DNA from: an uncultured Eubacteriales bacterium
Lineage (GTDB): Bacteria; Bacillota; Clostridia; Monoglobales; Firm-18
DNA length: 7,844 nt
NCBI GenBank assembly: GCA_905210885.1
Contig: CAJLYO010000071.1
Span: 1-7,844 of the forward strand
Direction: 5' to 3'
Position numbers and translations under genes: made by a program
Notes under the pieces: generated by a model
Databases searched by the model: none
What the model was told of the DNA's origin: nothing
What the model saw: the letters and a program-made list of their open reading frames with translations, nothing else
Shown here: in pieces, positions 1 to 6,614 of the stretch
How positions within the stretch are numbered: the stretch's first letter is position 1
Layout of the letters: each line of letters begins with the position of its first letter

Positions 1-45
1 TGTGCTTTGATTTGCATAATTTATTTGAAGGGACGGCGCAGATGA
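1..45 (+). CDS. 3' end of an unidentified upstream gene (partial)
   Basis: Reading frame 1 is open from the left edge to a TGA at 43-45 and gives a hydrophobic stretch followed by a basic tail (ALICIIYLKGRRR). Its stop overlaps the preferred rodA ATG as ATGA (42-45), the classic arrangement for translational coupling within an operon. With 14 codons visible, the product cannot be named. In Firmicutes the gene before rodA is often minE or mreD (mreBCD-pbp2-minCDE-rodA order), and either could have a short basic tail, but this is context only. A second possibility is that the upstream gene ends earlier, at the TGA at 8-10 in frame 2. Confidence 0.4.
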   Translation, partial: CALICIIYLKGRRR

Positions 46-1154
46 CACGTTTGGCAGATACAATTAAACGCTATGATTTTATTTCTATGGCATGCGTCTT
101 TGCCTTATTTACAATAGGGCTTATTTTTGTGTACAGCGCAGCAAAGACTTTGGATGCAAGCGTTAAATATACAGCGGTACAGCTTGTTGCAATGCTTATG
201 GGAATTGTTTTAATATATTTTATTTCTCTTATGGACTATGACGATATACTTTCCTTTTGGAAATATATAACCGGTGCGTGCGTGTTTGTGCTTTTGCTCG
301 TTCTTGTTATCGGGCAGGGCAAGGAAAGCACCGGTACAAAGGGCTGGATACGGTTCGGCGGCATCGGTATACAGCCGGCGGAGCTTGTTAAAATCGGCTT
401 TATAATTACCCTTTCAAAGCACCTTGAATATGTGGGCGATGATATTAATTACATTAAAAATGTACTGCTGTTGCTTGCACATCTTGTAGTTCCTGTTTTT
501 CTTGTTATGCTTCAGCCTGATTTCGGAACGGCGATGGTGTTTATTTTTATATTTGTCGTGATGCTCTTTGTAAGCGGAATCGACAGAAGATATATTATAG
601 CGGCTCTTGCCTCGTTTGCGATCTTGGCGGCTGTTGCATGGAAGTTTGTTTTAAATTCTATACAAAAGCAGCGGTTTTATGCCTTTTTCTATCCTGAGGC
701 CGCGCCGACAACTTACGGTTATCATGTAATGCAAAGTAAAATTGCTATAGGCTCAGGCGGGTTTTCCGGAAAAGGTCTGTTTCACGGTATTCAGACCCAG
801 CTTGGCATACTTCCCGAAAAGCATACGGACTTTATATTTTCCGTAATCGGCGAGGAGGGCGGCTTTGTTATTTCCGTGCTTGTGGTTCTGCTTATGATTA
901 CGCTTATCATACGCACCGTCGTTATAGCCAAAAATGCACGCAGTGACGGAGGAAGCATGATTTGCATAGGAATTGCCGCTATGTGGCTGTTCCACTTTCT
1001 TGAAAATATAGGCATGACCGTGGGACTTATGCCTGTTACGGGTATACCGCTGCCCTTTGTGAGTTACGGCGGTTCGTCACTTCTTACCAATTTCATTGCC
1101 CTCGGGCTGGTGCAAAATGTGTATATGCGAAAAAAATCAATAACGTTTTTTTAA
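42..1154 (+). CDS. rodA: Rod-shape-determining peptidoglycan glycosyltransferase RodA (SEDS family)
   Basis: RodA is an integral membrane glycosyltransferase. It polymerises lipid II into glycan strands together with a class B penicillin-binding protein in the MreB-directed elongation complex. The product has about ten membrane segments and is 370 aa from the ATG at 42, the usual family length. The signature PVTGIPLPFVSYGGSS (residues 331-346) is complete. The HTDFIF motif in the large extracellular loop places the presumed catalytic Asp at residue 263, matching Asp262 of E. coli RodA. The QPAE and QPDFGT motifs are also present, and ENIGM before the signature favours RodA over FtsW. An in-frame TTG at 12 would add ten residues. 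I prefer ATG 42 because GAAGGGA (27-33) lies 8 bases upstream and the ATG overlaps the preceding stop as ATGA. The gene is probably the last of an upstream cell-shape operon. Confidence 0.95.
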   Translation: MTRLADTIKRYDFISMACVFALFTIGLIFVYSAAKTLDASVKYTAVQLVAMLMGIVLIYFISLMDYDDILSFWKYITGACVFVLLLVLVIGQGKESTGTKGWIRFGGIGIQPAELVKIGFIITLSKHLEYVGDDINYIKNVLLLLAHLVVPVFLVMLQPDFGTAMVFIFIFVVMLFVSGIDRRYIIAALASFAILAAVAWKFVLNSIQKQRFYAFFYPEAAPTTYGYHVMQSKIAIGSGGFSGKGLFHGIQTQLGILPEKHTDFIFSVIGEEGGFVISVLVVLLMITLIIRTVVIAKNARSDGGSMICIGIAAMWLFHFLENIGMTVGLMPVTGIPLPFVSYGGSSLLTNFIALGLVQNVYMRKKSITFF

Positions 1155-1159
1155 AAAAC

Positions 1160-1188
1160 TTGTCATATGGATAATAATGTGTTATAAT
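1160..1188 (+). promoter_or_regulatory. Sigma-A-type promoter for pheST (extended -10)
   Basis: TTGTCA at 1160-1165 (one mismatch to TTGACA) and a perfect TATAAT at 1183-1188 are separated by exactly 17 bases. TG at 1180-1181, one base before the -10 hexamer, forms an extended -10. Transcription would start near A1195, giving a leader of about 56 bases. The -35 begins only 5 bases after the rodA stop codon. The next gaps downstream are 15, 21, 13 and 11 bases, too short for another comparable promoter, so this one probably serves pheS through the last gene. That is an inference from spacing. Confidence 0.85.
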
Positions 1189-1250
1189 AGCTTTATTGGT
1201 GTGAATTTTCATGTAATATCTGCTGATTAAATGAAAGGAATGAACATATA

Positions 1251-2270
1251 ATGAAAGAACAGTTGGAAAACATAAAAAATTCAGCTGCGCAGGAATTAAG
1301 CGGTGTTAACTCAAAAGAACAGCTTGAAGCGTTTCGGGTACGCTTTTTGGGCAAAAAAGGACTTTTGACAGACGTACTTAAGGGAATGGGCAAGCTGTCT
1401 GCGGAGGAGCGCCCGGTAATCGGTCAGATTGCCAATGAGGTGCGCGGTTTTATTGAAGGTGAAATTTCCGCATTGCAGGAAAAAATACACCGTGAGGAAC
1501 TCGAAAGAAAGCTTGCCGCCGAGACAATCGATGTAACAATGCCCGGCAAGACATTTGAAAGCGGACGTCCTCATCCTCTTACAATAGTGCTTGACCAACT
1601 GAAAAATATATTTTTGGGTATGGGCTTCAGCATTGCCGAAGGTCCGGAAATCGAACTTGATTATTATAATTTTGAGGCGCTTAATCTGCCGAAGGATCAC
1701 CCGGAGCGCGATACTCAGGATACATTTTACATTACCGAAAATGTACTTTTGCGCACACAGACTTCCCCTGTTCAGATAAGAACAATGGAAAAGCAAAAGC
1801 CGCCGATACGCGTTATTGCCCCGGGTCGTGTGTTCAGAAGCGATAATATTGACGCAACTCATTCTGCGGTGTTCCACCAGATTGAGGGTCTTGTTGTTGA
1901 TAAGGGTATAACCATGGCAGACCTTAAGGGTACCCTTGAAATTTTCTGCAAGAAGCTCTACGGTGATGACATTCGGGTTCGTTTCAGACCTCATCATTTT
2001 CCGTTTACAGAGCCCAGTGCCGAGATGGATATTTCCTGCCCGTCATGCAACGGCAAGGGCTGCCGTGTGTGCAAGGGAGAAGGCTGGATTGAAATTCTCG
2101 GTGCCGGAATGGTTCACCCCAAGGTTTTGAGAACATGTGATGTGGATCCTGAGGTGTACAGCGGTTTTGCTTTCGGCATAGGACTTGAGCGTATTGCTAT
2201 GCGTCAGTTTGACATTGACGATATGCGCTTGTTCTACGAAAACGATTTGAGATTTTTAAAACAATTCTAA
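1251..2270 (+). CDS. pheS: Phenylalanine--tRNA ligase alpha subunit PheS
   Basis: PheS is the catalytic subunit of the cytoplasmic alpha2-beta2 class II synthetase that charges tRNA-Phe using ATP. At 339 aa it has the normal bacterial length. The first 90 or so residues are charged and helical, as in the tRNA-binding coiled-coil arm. Class II motif 1 lies near residues 106-137, motif 2 near 191-213 (GRVFRSD, then FHQIEG), and motif 3 at 305-316 (GFAFGIGLERIA, with Arg314). TQTSPVQIR (169-177) is typical of the active site. A CxxC-x4-CxxC cluster (C263, C266, C271, C274) precedes GWIEILGAGMVHP and may bind zinc. It is common in Gram-positive PheS and absent from the E. coli enzyme. The C-terminus ENDLRFLKQF is diagnostic. 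AAAGGAA at 1234-1240 is the ribosome binding site. No T-box leader is seen. Confidence 0.98.
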   Translation: MKEQLENIKNSAAQELSGVNSKEQLEAFRVRFLGKKGLLTDVLKGMGKLSAEERPVIGQIANEVRGFIEGEISALQEKIHREELERKLAAETIDVTMPGKTFESGRPHPLTIVLDQLKNIFLGMGFSIAEGPEIELDYYNFEALNLPKDHPERDTQDTFYITENVLLRTQTSPVQIRTMEKQKPPIRVIAPGRVFRSDNIDATHSAVFHQIEGLVVDKGITMADLKGTLEIFCKKLYGDDIRVRFRPHHFPFTEPSAEMDISCPSCNGKGCRVCKGEGWIEILGAGMVHPKVLRTCDVDPEVYSGFAFGIGLERIAMRQFDIDDMRLFYENDLRFLKQF

Positions 2271-2285
2271 AGGAGTGTATGAGAA

Positions 2286-4637
2286 ATGAAAGTTCAATTA
2301 AGCTGGCTTAAAGATTATGTTGATTTCGACGTTACTCCCAAGGAGTTTGCCGAGGATATAACCGTCAGCGGTACTATGGTTGAGTCCATAGAACAGCAGG
2401 GCGAGAACATAATTAATGTTGTAACAGGTAAAATACTTAAAATAGAAAAGCATCCCGATGCCGACAAACTTGTTGTTTGCCAGGTTGACGTGGGCGATGA
2501 AACCGTGCAGATAGTAACAGGTGCGACAAATGTTTTCGAAGGTGCGATTGTGCCTGTCGCAAAGGATAACTCAACTCTGCCCGGCGGAAAAATCAAAAAG
2601 GGTAAATTAAGAGGCGTTGAAAGCTGCGGCATGATGTGTTCTGACGAGGAACTCGGAATAGCTACAAAGCCTGCCGAAGGCATTCTGATACTTGACGAAA
2701 ATACGCCTGTCGGCAAAGATATACGCGATGTGCTTCATATAAACGAGTGTGTTGCGGAATTTGAAATTACCTCAAACAGACCGGACTGCTTAAGCGTTAT
2801 CGGACTTGCGCGCGAGGTTGCCGCAACTTACGATAAGCCCCTTAATGTTAAAAAGCCTGTTGTTAAGGAGTCCGGCGGAGATATAAACGATTACATTAAA
2901 ATCGAAGTTGCGGACAAGGAGCTTTGCCAGAGATACACGGGCAGAGTTGTCAGAAACGTGAAAATCGGACCTTCTCCCGAATGGCTTTCACGCCGTCTTG
3001 AAAACGCCGGTGTACGTTCAATAAATAATATTGTCGATATCACAAACTATGTTATGCTTGAGTACGGTCAGCCTATGCATGCATTTGACCTGCGGACAGT
3101 AGGCGGAAACAAGATAGTTGTGCGCCGTGCAAATGACGGAGAAAAGCTTACTACTCTTGACGAAATCGACAGAACCCTGGATGACTCCATGCTTGTAATT
3201 GCCGATGCCGATAAGGCTATAGGTGTTGCCGGTGTAATGGGAGGTATGAACAGCGAAATCGAAAACGATACCACGGATATTCTCTTTGAAAGTGCAACGT
3301 TTATGGGAAGTTCTGTCAGAAAAACCGCGAAAAAGCTTGGACTCAGAACAGAAGCTTCGGCACGCTATGAAAAGGGTCTTGACCCTCATAACACACTTGA
3401 TGCAGTTAACAGAGCGTGCGAACTGGTGTGCGAATTTGGTGCAGGCGATGTTGTAAACGGAATTATAGATATTTACGATAAACTCCCCGAAAACAACGTT
3501 ATACCGTTTCGCCCGGAAAAAATCAATGCTTTTTTGGGCACGGATATTTCAAAGGACGAAATGCTTGCAGCATTTAAAAATCTTGAAATAAAGCTTGACG
3601 GCGATAAACTTGTTATACCTACATTCAGAGCGGATATAGAAGGCGAAGCCGATGTAGCGGAGGAAGTTGCGAGAATTTACGGCTACAATAAGATTCCGTC
3701 AACCCTTATGCGCGGTGCTGCAATGGTAGGCGAAAAAACCGACAAGCAAAAAACCGAAGATTTGGTTAAGAGCACCCTTAATTCAATCGGATTTTATGAG
3801 TGCATTACCCTGTCGTTTAATTCGCCGAAAATTTATGACAAGTTAAATATCAAACCTGACGATTATATAAGAATCTCCAATCCTCTTGGAGAGGATCAAA
3901 GCATAATGAGAACAACCGTTATCGGCTCTATGCTTGAAACCGTTGCAATTAACTATAATTACAGAAACGAAGCTGCAAGCCTTTTTGAAATAGGCACAAA
4001 ATACCTGAAAAAAGAAGACAGCGAGCTTGCTGACGAAAAACAGGAAATTGTTGCGGCAATGTACGGAAACGGTGTTGATTATTATACCGCAAAGGGTGTT
4101 TTGGAAAAGCTTTTTGAGGTTTTCGGAATAACATATTACGAAATAGAGCGCGAGACGGAAAACCCGATTTTCCATCCCGGTCAGAGTGCAAATATTATGC
4201 TGCGCCGCAAAAAGTGCGCAACTGTGGGACGTGTTCACCCCACGGTTCAGAAAAACTTCGGCATTAATGTTCCTGTTTATATGGTTGTTATCGATTTTGA
4301 CGCAATTATGGAAAACAAACGCATGAACAGAACATACAAGCACTTGCCGAAATACCCGGCTGTTACCCGTGATATTGCTCTTATAGTTGATGACAACGTT
4401 GCAGTAAGAACAATCGAGGACGTAATACGCAAAACAAAGACTCAGATTATCGAGTCCTATAAACTGTTTGACGTTTACAAGAGCGACGCCTTGGGCGAGG
4501 GCAAAAAGAGCGTTGCGTATTCAATAGTTTTCCGTTCTATGGACAAAACTCTTACAGATGATGATGTTAATGCTGTAATGAATGATATTTTGAAACGTCT
4601 TGAGGACACATGCGGGGCAAAGCTTCGCGAAATGTAA
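2286..4637 (+). CDS. pheT: Phenylalanine--tRNA ligase beta subunit PheT
   Basis: PheT is the tRNA-recognition and proofreading subunit of the synthetase. It hydrolyses mischarged Tyr-tRNA-Phe. The 783 aa length is close to the usual 790-805. Domains in order: an N-terminal region with an EMAP-II-like OB fold (about 40-150; KIEKHPDADKL); the B3/B4 editing domain (about 210-390) with NYVMLEYGQPMHAFD around His265, GVAGVMGG (313-320), Glu335, and RTEASARYEKG around Thr355; the B5 domain (about 400-470); the catalytic-like core (about 480-680); and the C-terminal ferredoxin-fold anticodon-binding domain (about 684-783) beginning at YKHLPKYPAVTRDIAL. The editing residues His265, Glu335 and Thr355 match the known E. 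coli editing-site pattern, so proofreading is probably intact. AAAGGAG (2269-2275) overlaps the pheS stop and lies 10 bases before the ATG, so the two subunits should be co-translated in balanced amounts. Confidence 0.98.
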   Translation: MKVQLSWLKDYVDFDVTPKEFAEDITVSGTMVESIEQQGENIINVVTGKILKIEKHPDADKLVVCQVDVGDETVQIVTGATNVFEGAIVPVAKDNSTLPGGKIKKGKLRGVESCGMMCSDEELGIATKPAEGILILDENTPVGKDIRDVLHINECVAEFEITSNRPDCLSVIGLAREVAATYDKPLNVKKPVVKESGGDINDYIKIEVADKELCQRYTGRVVRNVKIGPSPEWLSRRLENAGVRSINNIVDITNYVMLEYGQPMHAFDLRTVGGNKIVVRRANDGEKLTTLDEIDRTLDDSMLVIADADKAIGVAGVMGGMNSEIENDTTDILFESATFMGSSVRKTAKKLGLRTEASARYEKGLDPHNTLDAVNRACELVCEFGAGDVVNGIIDIYDKLPENNVIPFRPEKINAFLGTDISKDEMLAAFKNLEIKLDGDKLVIPTFRADIEGEADVAEEVARIYGYNKIPSTLMRGAAMVGEKTDKQKTEDLVKSTLNSIGFYECITLSFNSPKIYDKLNIKPDDYIRISNPLGEDQSIMRTTVIGSMLETVAINYNYRNEAASLFEIGTKYLKKEDSELADEKQEIVAAMYGNGVDYYTAKGVLEKLFEVFGITYYEIERETENPIFHPGQSANIMLRRKKCATVGRVHPTVQKNFGINVPVYMVVIDFDAIMENKRMNRTYKHLPKYPAVTRDIALIVDDNVAVRTIEDVIRKTKTQIIESYKLFDVYKSDALGEGKKSVAYSIVFRSMDKTLTDDDVNAVMNDILKRLEDTCGAKLREM

Positions 4638-4658
4638 TCTATAACGAGGAGGGGTATT

Positions 4659-4904
4659 ATGGACGAAACAACAAAATTTAAACTCCAGGATATGGGCGAC
4701 AACTATGCCCGTGAGATTATCCTTACGGTGTATAATGCGCTTAAGGAAAAGGGGTACAACCCCATAAGCCAGATAGTGGGATACATTTTGTCCGGCGACC
4801 CGACTTATATAACAAGTCATAATAATGCCCGTTCCATTATCCGAAAACTGGAGCGTGATGAGCTTTTAGAGGAGCTTGTCAGAGAGTATTTAAAGGATAA
4901 ATAA
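4659..4904 (+). CDS. ireB: IreB family regulatory phosphoprotein (UPF0297, YrzL-like)
   Basis: This 81-aa cytoplasmic protein matches the IreB/UPF0297 family over its whole length. Family hallmarks are EKGYNPISQIVGYILSGDP (residues 30-48), HNNAR followed by IRKLERDE, and a C-terminus ELVREYLKDK. In Enterococcus faecalis, IreB is a substrate of the PASTA-domain Ser/Thr kinase IreK and lowers intrinsic cephalosporin resistance. The phosphorylated residues there are N-terminal threonines. Here the N-terminus MDETTKF offers Thr4 and Thr5, with Thr4 lining up with the conserved DET threonine (alignment from memory). A very strong ribosome binding site, AGGAGG (4647-4652), lies 6 bases before the ATG and suggests high expression. 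The gene sits 21 bases after pheT and 13 before murJ. The more common Firmicutes context is alaS-ireB-ruvX(yqgF)-DUF1292. Identity is firm; the kinase link is inferred from the family. Confidence 0.93.
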   Translation: MDETTKFKLQDMGDNYAREIILTVYNALKEKGYNPISQIVGYILSGDPTYITSHNNARSIIRKLERDELLEELVREYLKDK

Positions 4905-4908
4905 GGGG
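4903..4908 (+). promoter_or_regulatory. Ribosome binding site that decides the murJ TTG start
   Basis: AAGGGG overlaps the end of the ireB stop codon and lies 9 bases before TTG at 4918. No in-frame ATG or GTG is near. The product from this TTG begins MNKAVKTVSF, like the N-termini of known MurJ proteins. A GTG at 4908-4910 is out of frame and stops after five codons. Confidence 0.7.
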
Positions 4909-4917
4909 TGCAGAGAT

Positions 4918-6435
4918 TTGAATAAAGCAGTGAAAACTGTTAGCTTTATTGTCGCGGCAACCTTTTTATCCAAGGTTTTCGGGTTGCTGCGCGATGTTTT
5001 TATAGGCAGCTTTTACGGTACCGGTGCCGAAGCAACGGCATTTCTGAGTGCAAGCTCGATTCCTGTGCTGTTTTTCGACCTGACATTGGGCGCCGCAATA
5101 CTGTCAAGCTTTATACCCGTGTTTAACGGTTATCTGAAAAAAGGCGATACAAAAAAAGCTTTTGAGTTTTCAAACAGCTTTATCAACCTTGTGTTCCTTA
5201 TCACATTCGCATTTTGCATAGTCGGTTCGATTTTTTCGCAGACGCTGGTTAACGTTATTGCTCCGGGGCTTGACCCGGCGGTAAAAAAACTTACGGGACA
5301 GCTGCTTATTATACTTTTGCCGACTACTGTTTTTACCGGGCTTGCATACTGTGTAGTGGGCATACTTCAGTCCTTTGACGAGTTTAATATTCCTGCTGTA
5401 ATAAGCCTGGTTTCAAATGTTGCGGTTATTGCGTATTTGTGGCTTTTTAACTCGAAATTCGGAGTTTACGGTCTTGCGGCGGCAATGCTTTTCGGCTGGA
5501 GCCTTCAGCTTTTTATACAGCTGCCGTCACTTAAGAAAAAGGGATATCGCTACAGTTTTAAAATTGACATTAAAAACGAGGGTATACGGGAAGTTGTGCG
5601 GATTTCCGTGCCTATTCTGATAGGCTCGTGGGTTCAGCCCATAACCGTTTTGATTAACAAAAACTTTGCTTCGTATATGAACGGAGGAAGTGCGGTTTCC
5701 GCTCTCGATTATGCTAACAGGCTGTTTATAATAATTGTGGGAGTTTTTGCTTTTGCAATTACAAATTATATTTTCCCTTCCGTTTCAAGAATTGATACCG
5801 AAACGGAAGGCAGTGAGTTTGTAAGCGTAATGAAAACCTCGATTAGGTCTATTGTGCTTATCGTTGCGCCTATATTTGCCGGAATGATGATACTTTCCCG
5901 GGAAATAATCACAATTGTTTATGCAAGAGGCGAGTTTAACGAGCTTTCCGTGAAGCTTTGCTCAACAGCTCTCTTTTATTATTCCGTTGGTATGATAAGC
6001 TACGGTGTTAATGAAATTATTAATAAGTGCTTCTATGCCATGAAAAAAGCGTATGCGCCCATGCTTGCCTCGCTTTGCGGAATTGCGGTTACCGTTGTAC
6101 TGTCATTGTTTTTGAAGAACATCGGTATAGGCGGACTTGCCTTAAGCGCCTCGCTGGGACTTATAACGGTGACGGTGATTTTATCGTTTATGGTTAACAA
6201 AATATTCAGCGGCTTTATTGACGCACCGTTTTTGACAAGCGTATTTAAAACGCTTTTGTGTACGGCGGTTATGGCTGCTGCCGGAATTGCGGTACGCCAT
6301 TTTACCGCAAACCTCGGAAGTATTGTGTGCACGGCTTGCACCGTTATAGTATGCGCGCCCGTTTATTTTGTTTTGCAGTATATATCAGGCAATCAGGAAC
6401 TGCGCTCGGTAATGGCGCGCAGAGAAAAGGAGTGA
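4918..6435 (+). CDS. murJ: Lipid II flippase MurJ (MviN family)
   Basis: MurJ carries lipid II, the peptidoglycan precursor, from the inner to the outer face of the cytoplasmic membrane. The 505-aa product is close to the usual length of about 510 and hydrophobic throughout, consistent with 14 membrane helices of the MOP superfamily. LSKVFGLLRDVFIG at the N-terminus contains Arg25, equivalent to the essential Arg24 of E. coli MurJ. DYANRLF contains Arg268, the probable counterpart of Arg270. VYARGEF (about 334-340) is the conserved ERGxF-type motif. The E. coli Arg52 position appears to be non-basic here (SSIPVLFFDLTLGAA), a variation I believe is common in Gram-positive members. Translation starts at TTG, suggesting moderate expression. 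The basic tail RREKE is probably cytoplasmic. The gene lies in the same transcript as ireB, 13 bases upstream, and 11 bases before the next start codon. Confidence 0.93.
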   Translation: MNKAVKTVSFIVAATFLSKVFGLLRDVFIGSFYGTGAEATAFLSASSIPVLFFDLTLGAAILSSFIPVFNGYLKKGDTKKAFEFSNSFINLVFLITFAFCIVGSIFSQTLVNVIAPGLDPAVKKLTGQLLIILLPTTVFTGLAYCVVGILQSFDEFNIPAVISLVSNVAVIAYLWLFNSKFGVYGLAAAMLFGWSLQLFIQLPSLKKKGYRYSFKIDIKNEGIREVVRISVPILIGSWVQPITVLINKNFASYMNGGSAVSALDYANRLFIIIVGVFAFAITNYIFPSVSRIDTETEGSEFVSVMKTSIRSIVLIVAPIFAGMMILSREIITIVYARGEFNELSVKLCSTALFYYSVGMISYGVNEIINKCFYAMKKAYAPMLASLCGIAVTVVLSLFLKNIGIGGLALSASLGLITVTVILSFMVNKIFSGFIDAPFLTSVFKTLLCTAVMAAAGIAVRHFTANLGSIVCTACTVIVCAPVYFVLQYISGNQELRSVMARREKE

Positions 6436-6446
6436 TTTGCTCTAAA

Positions 6447-6614
6447 ATGAACAGTATTATTAAAAACAGCCTTGTTTATAAATGGCTTCATGCTTTTGTC
6501 CTGTGGATTGCGGGCAAGTGGAACAGCAGCATTATCGGGGGCTTGTTTATTAAGGACAGGCATGATGTTAAGACCAAACAGCTTGGCGTACAATGTTTTA
6601 AATGCCCCGGTTAA
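6447..6614 (+). CDS. Probable N-terminal piece of the downstream O-antigen ligase-like gene, in a different frame
   Basis: An ATG at 6447, 14 bases after AAAAGGAG (6425-6432, inside the end of murJ), opens a 55-codon frame ending in TAA at 6612-6614. The first 35 or so residues (NSLVYKWLHAFVLWIAG, KWNSSIIGGLF) resemble, from memory, the N-termini of clostridial O-antigen ligase-like proteins, which often start with an NS(L/F)xYR helix and a W..S motif. The last 20 residues look random, as expected after running out of frame. The body of that protein is open in the next frame (codons beginning one base later). I read this as the true start of the downstream gene, separated by a one-base insertion or sequencing error. 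The alternative is a separate 55-aa membrane peptide. Confidence 0.5.
   Translation: MNSIIKNSLVYKWLHAFVLWIAGKWNSSIIGGLFIKDRHDVKTKQLGVQCFKCPG
6552..6556 (+). promoter_or_regulatory. Internal ribosome binding site before ATG 6562/6565
   Basis: AAGGA lies 5 bases before ATG 6562 and 8 bases before ATG 6565, inside the 6447-6614 frame. It could let the body of the O-antigen ligase-like protein be translated on its own, coupled to the short upstream frame. It may be chance, since the purine-rich sequence also encodes Lys-Asp in the other frame. Confidence 0.4.

Noticed and set aside
12..41. TTG at 12 as the rodA start
   Set aside because: It would add ten residues with no family support, and the ribosome binding site and ATGA overlap favour ATG 42.
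1130..1152. A7 ... T7 inverted repeat at the end of rodA as a terminator
   Set aside because: The stem would be A-U pairs only with a nine-base loop, too weak for an intrinsic terminator, and it lies within the last rodA codons. GTTTTTTTAAAAAAC nearby is likewise just AT-rich.
1231..1251. Six-codon frame (MKGMNI) ending one base into the pheS ATG, as a leader peptide
   Set aside because: It has no Phe codons, no ribosome binding site of its own and no following attenuator hairpin. The AAAGGA within it is better explained as the pheS ribosome binding site.
1311..1997. 228-codon open frame on the minus strand opposite pheS
   Set aside because: It lies wholly inside a full-length, unmistakable pheS. 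Its translation is Cys/His/Arg-rich without any family resemblance, and no ribosome binding site stands out. It is a shadow of the coding strand.
3843..4343. 166-codon open frame on the minus strand opposite pheT
   Set aside because: It is antisense to the conserved pheT core, with low-complexity composition and no recognisable domain.
6258..6446. Upstream extension of the 6447 frame into the murJ 3' end
   Set aside because: Although the frame is open from 6258, this part lies within the conserved hydrophobic end of murJ and reads as Cys/Arg-rich noise. The ribosome binding site at 6425-6432 points to ATG 6447 as the real start.
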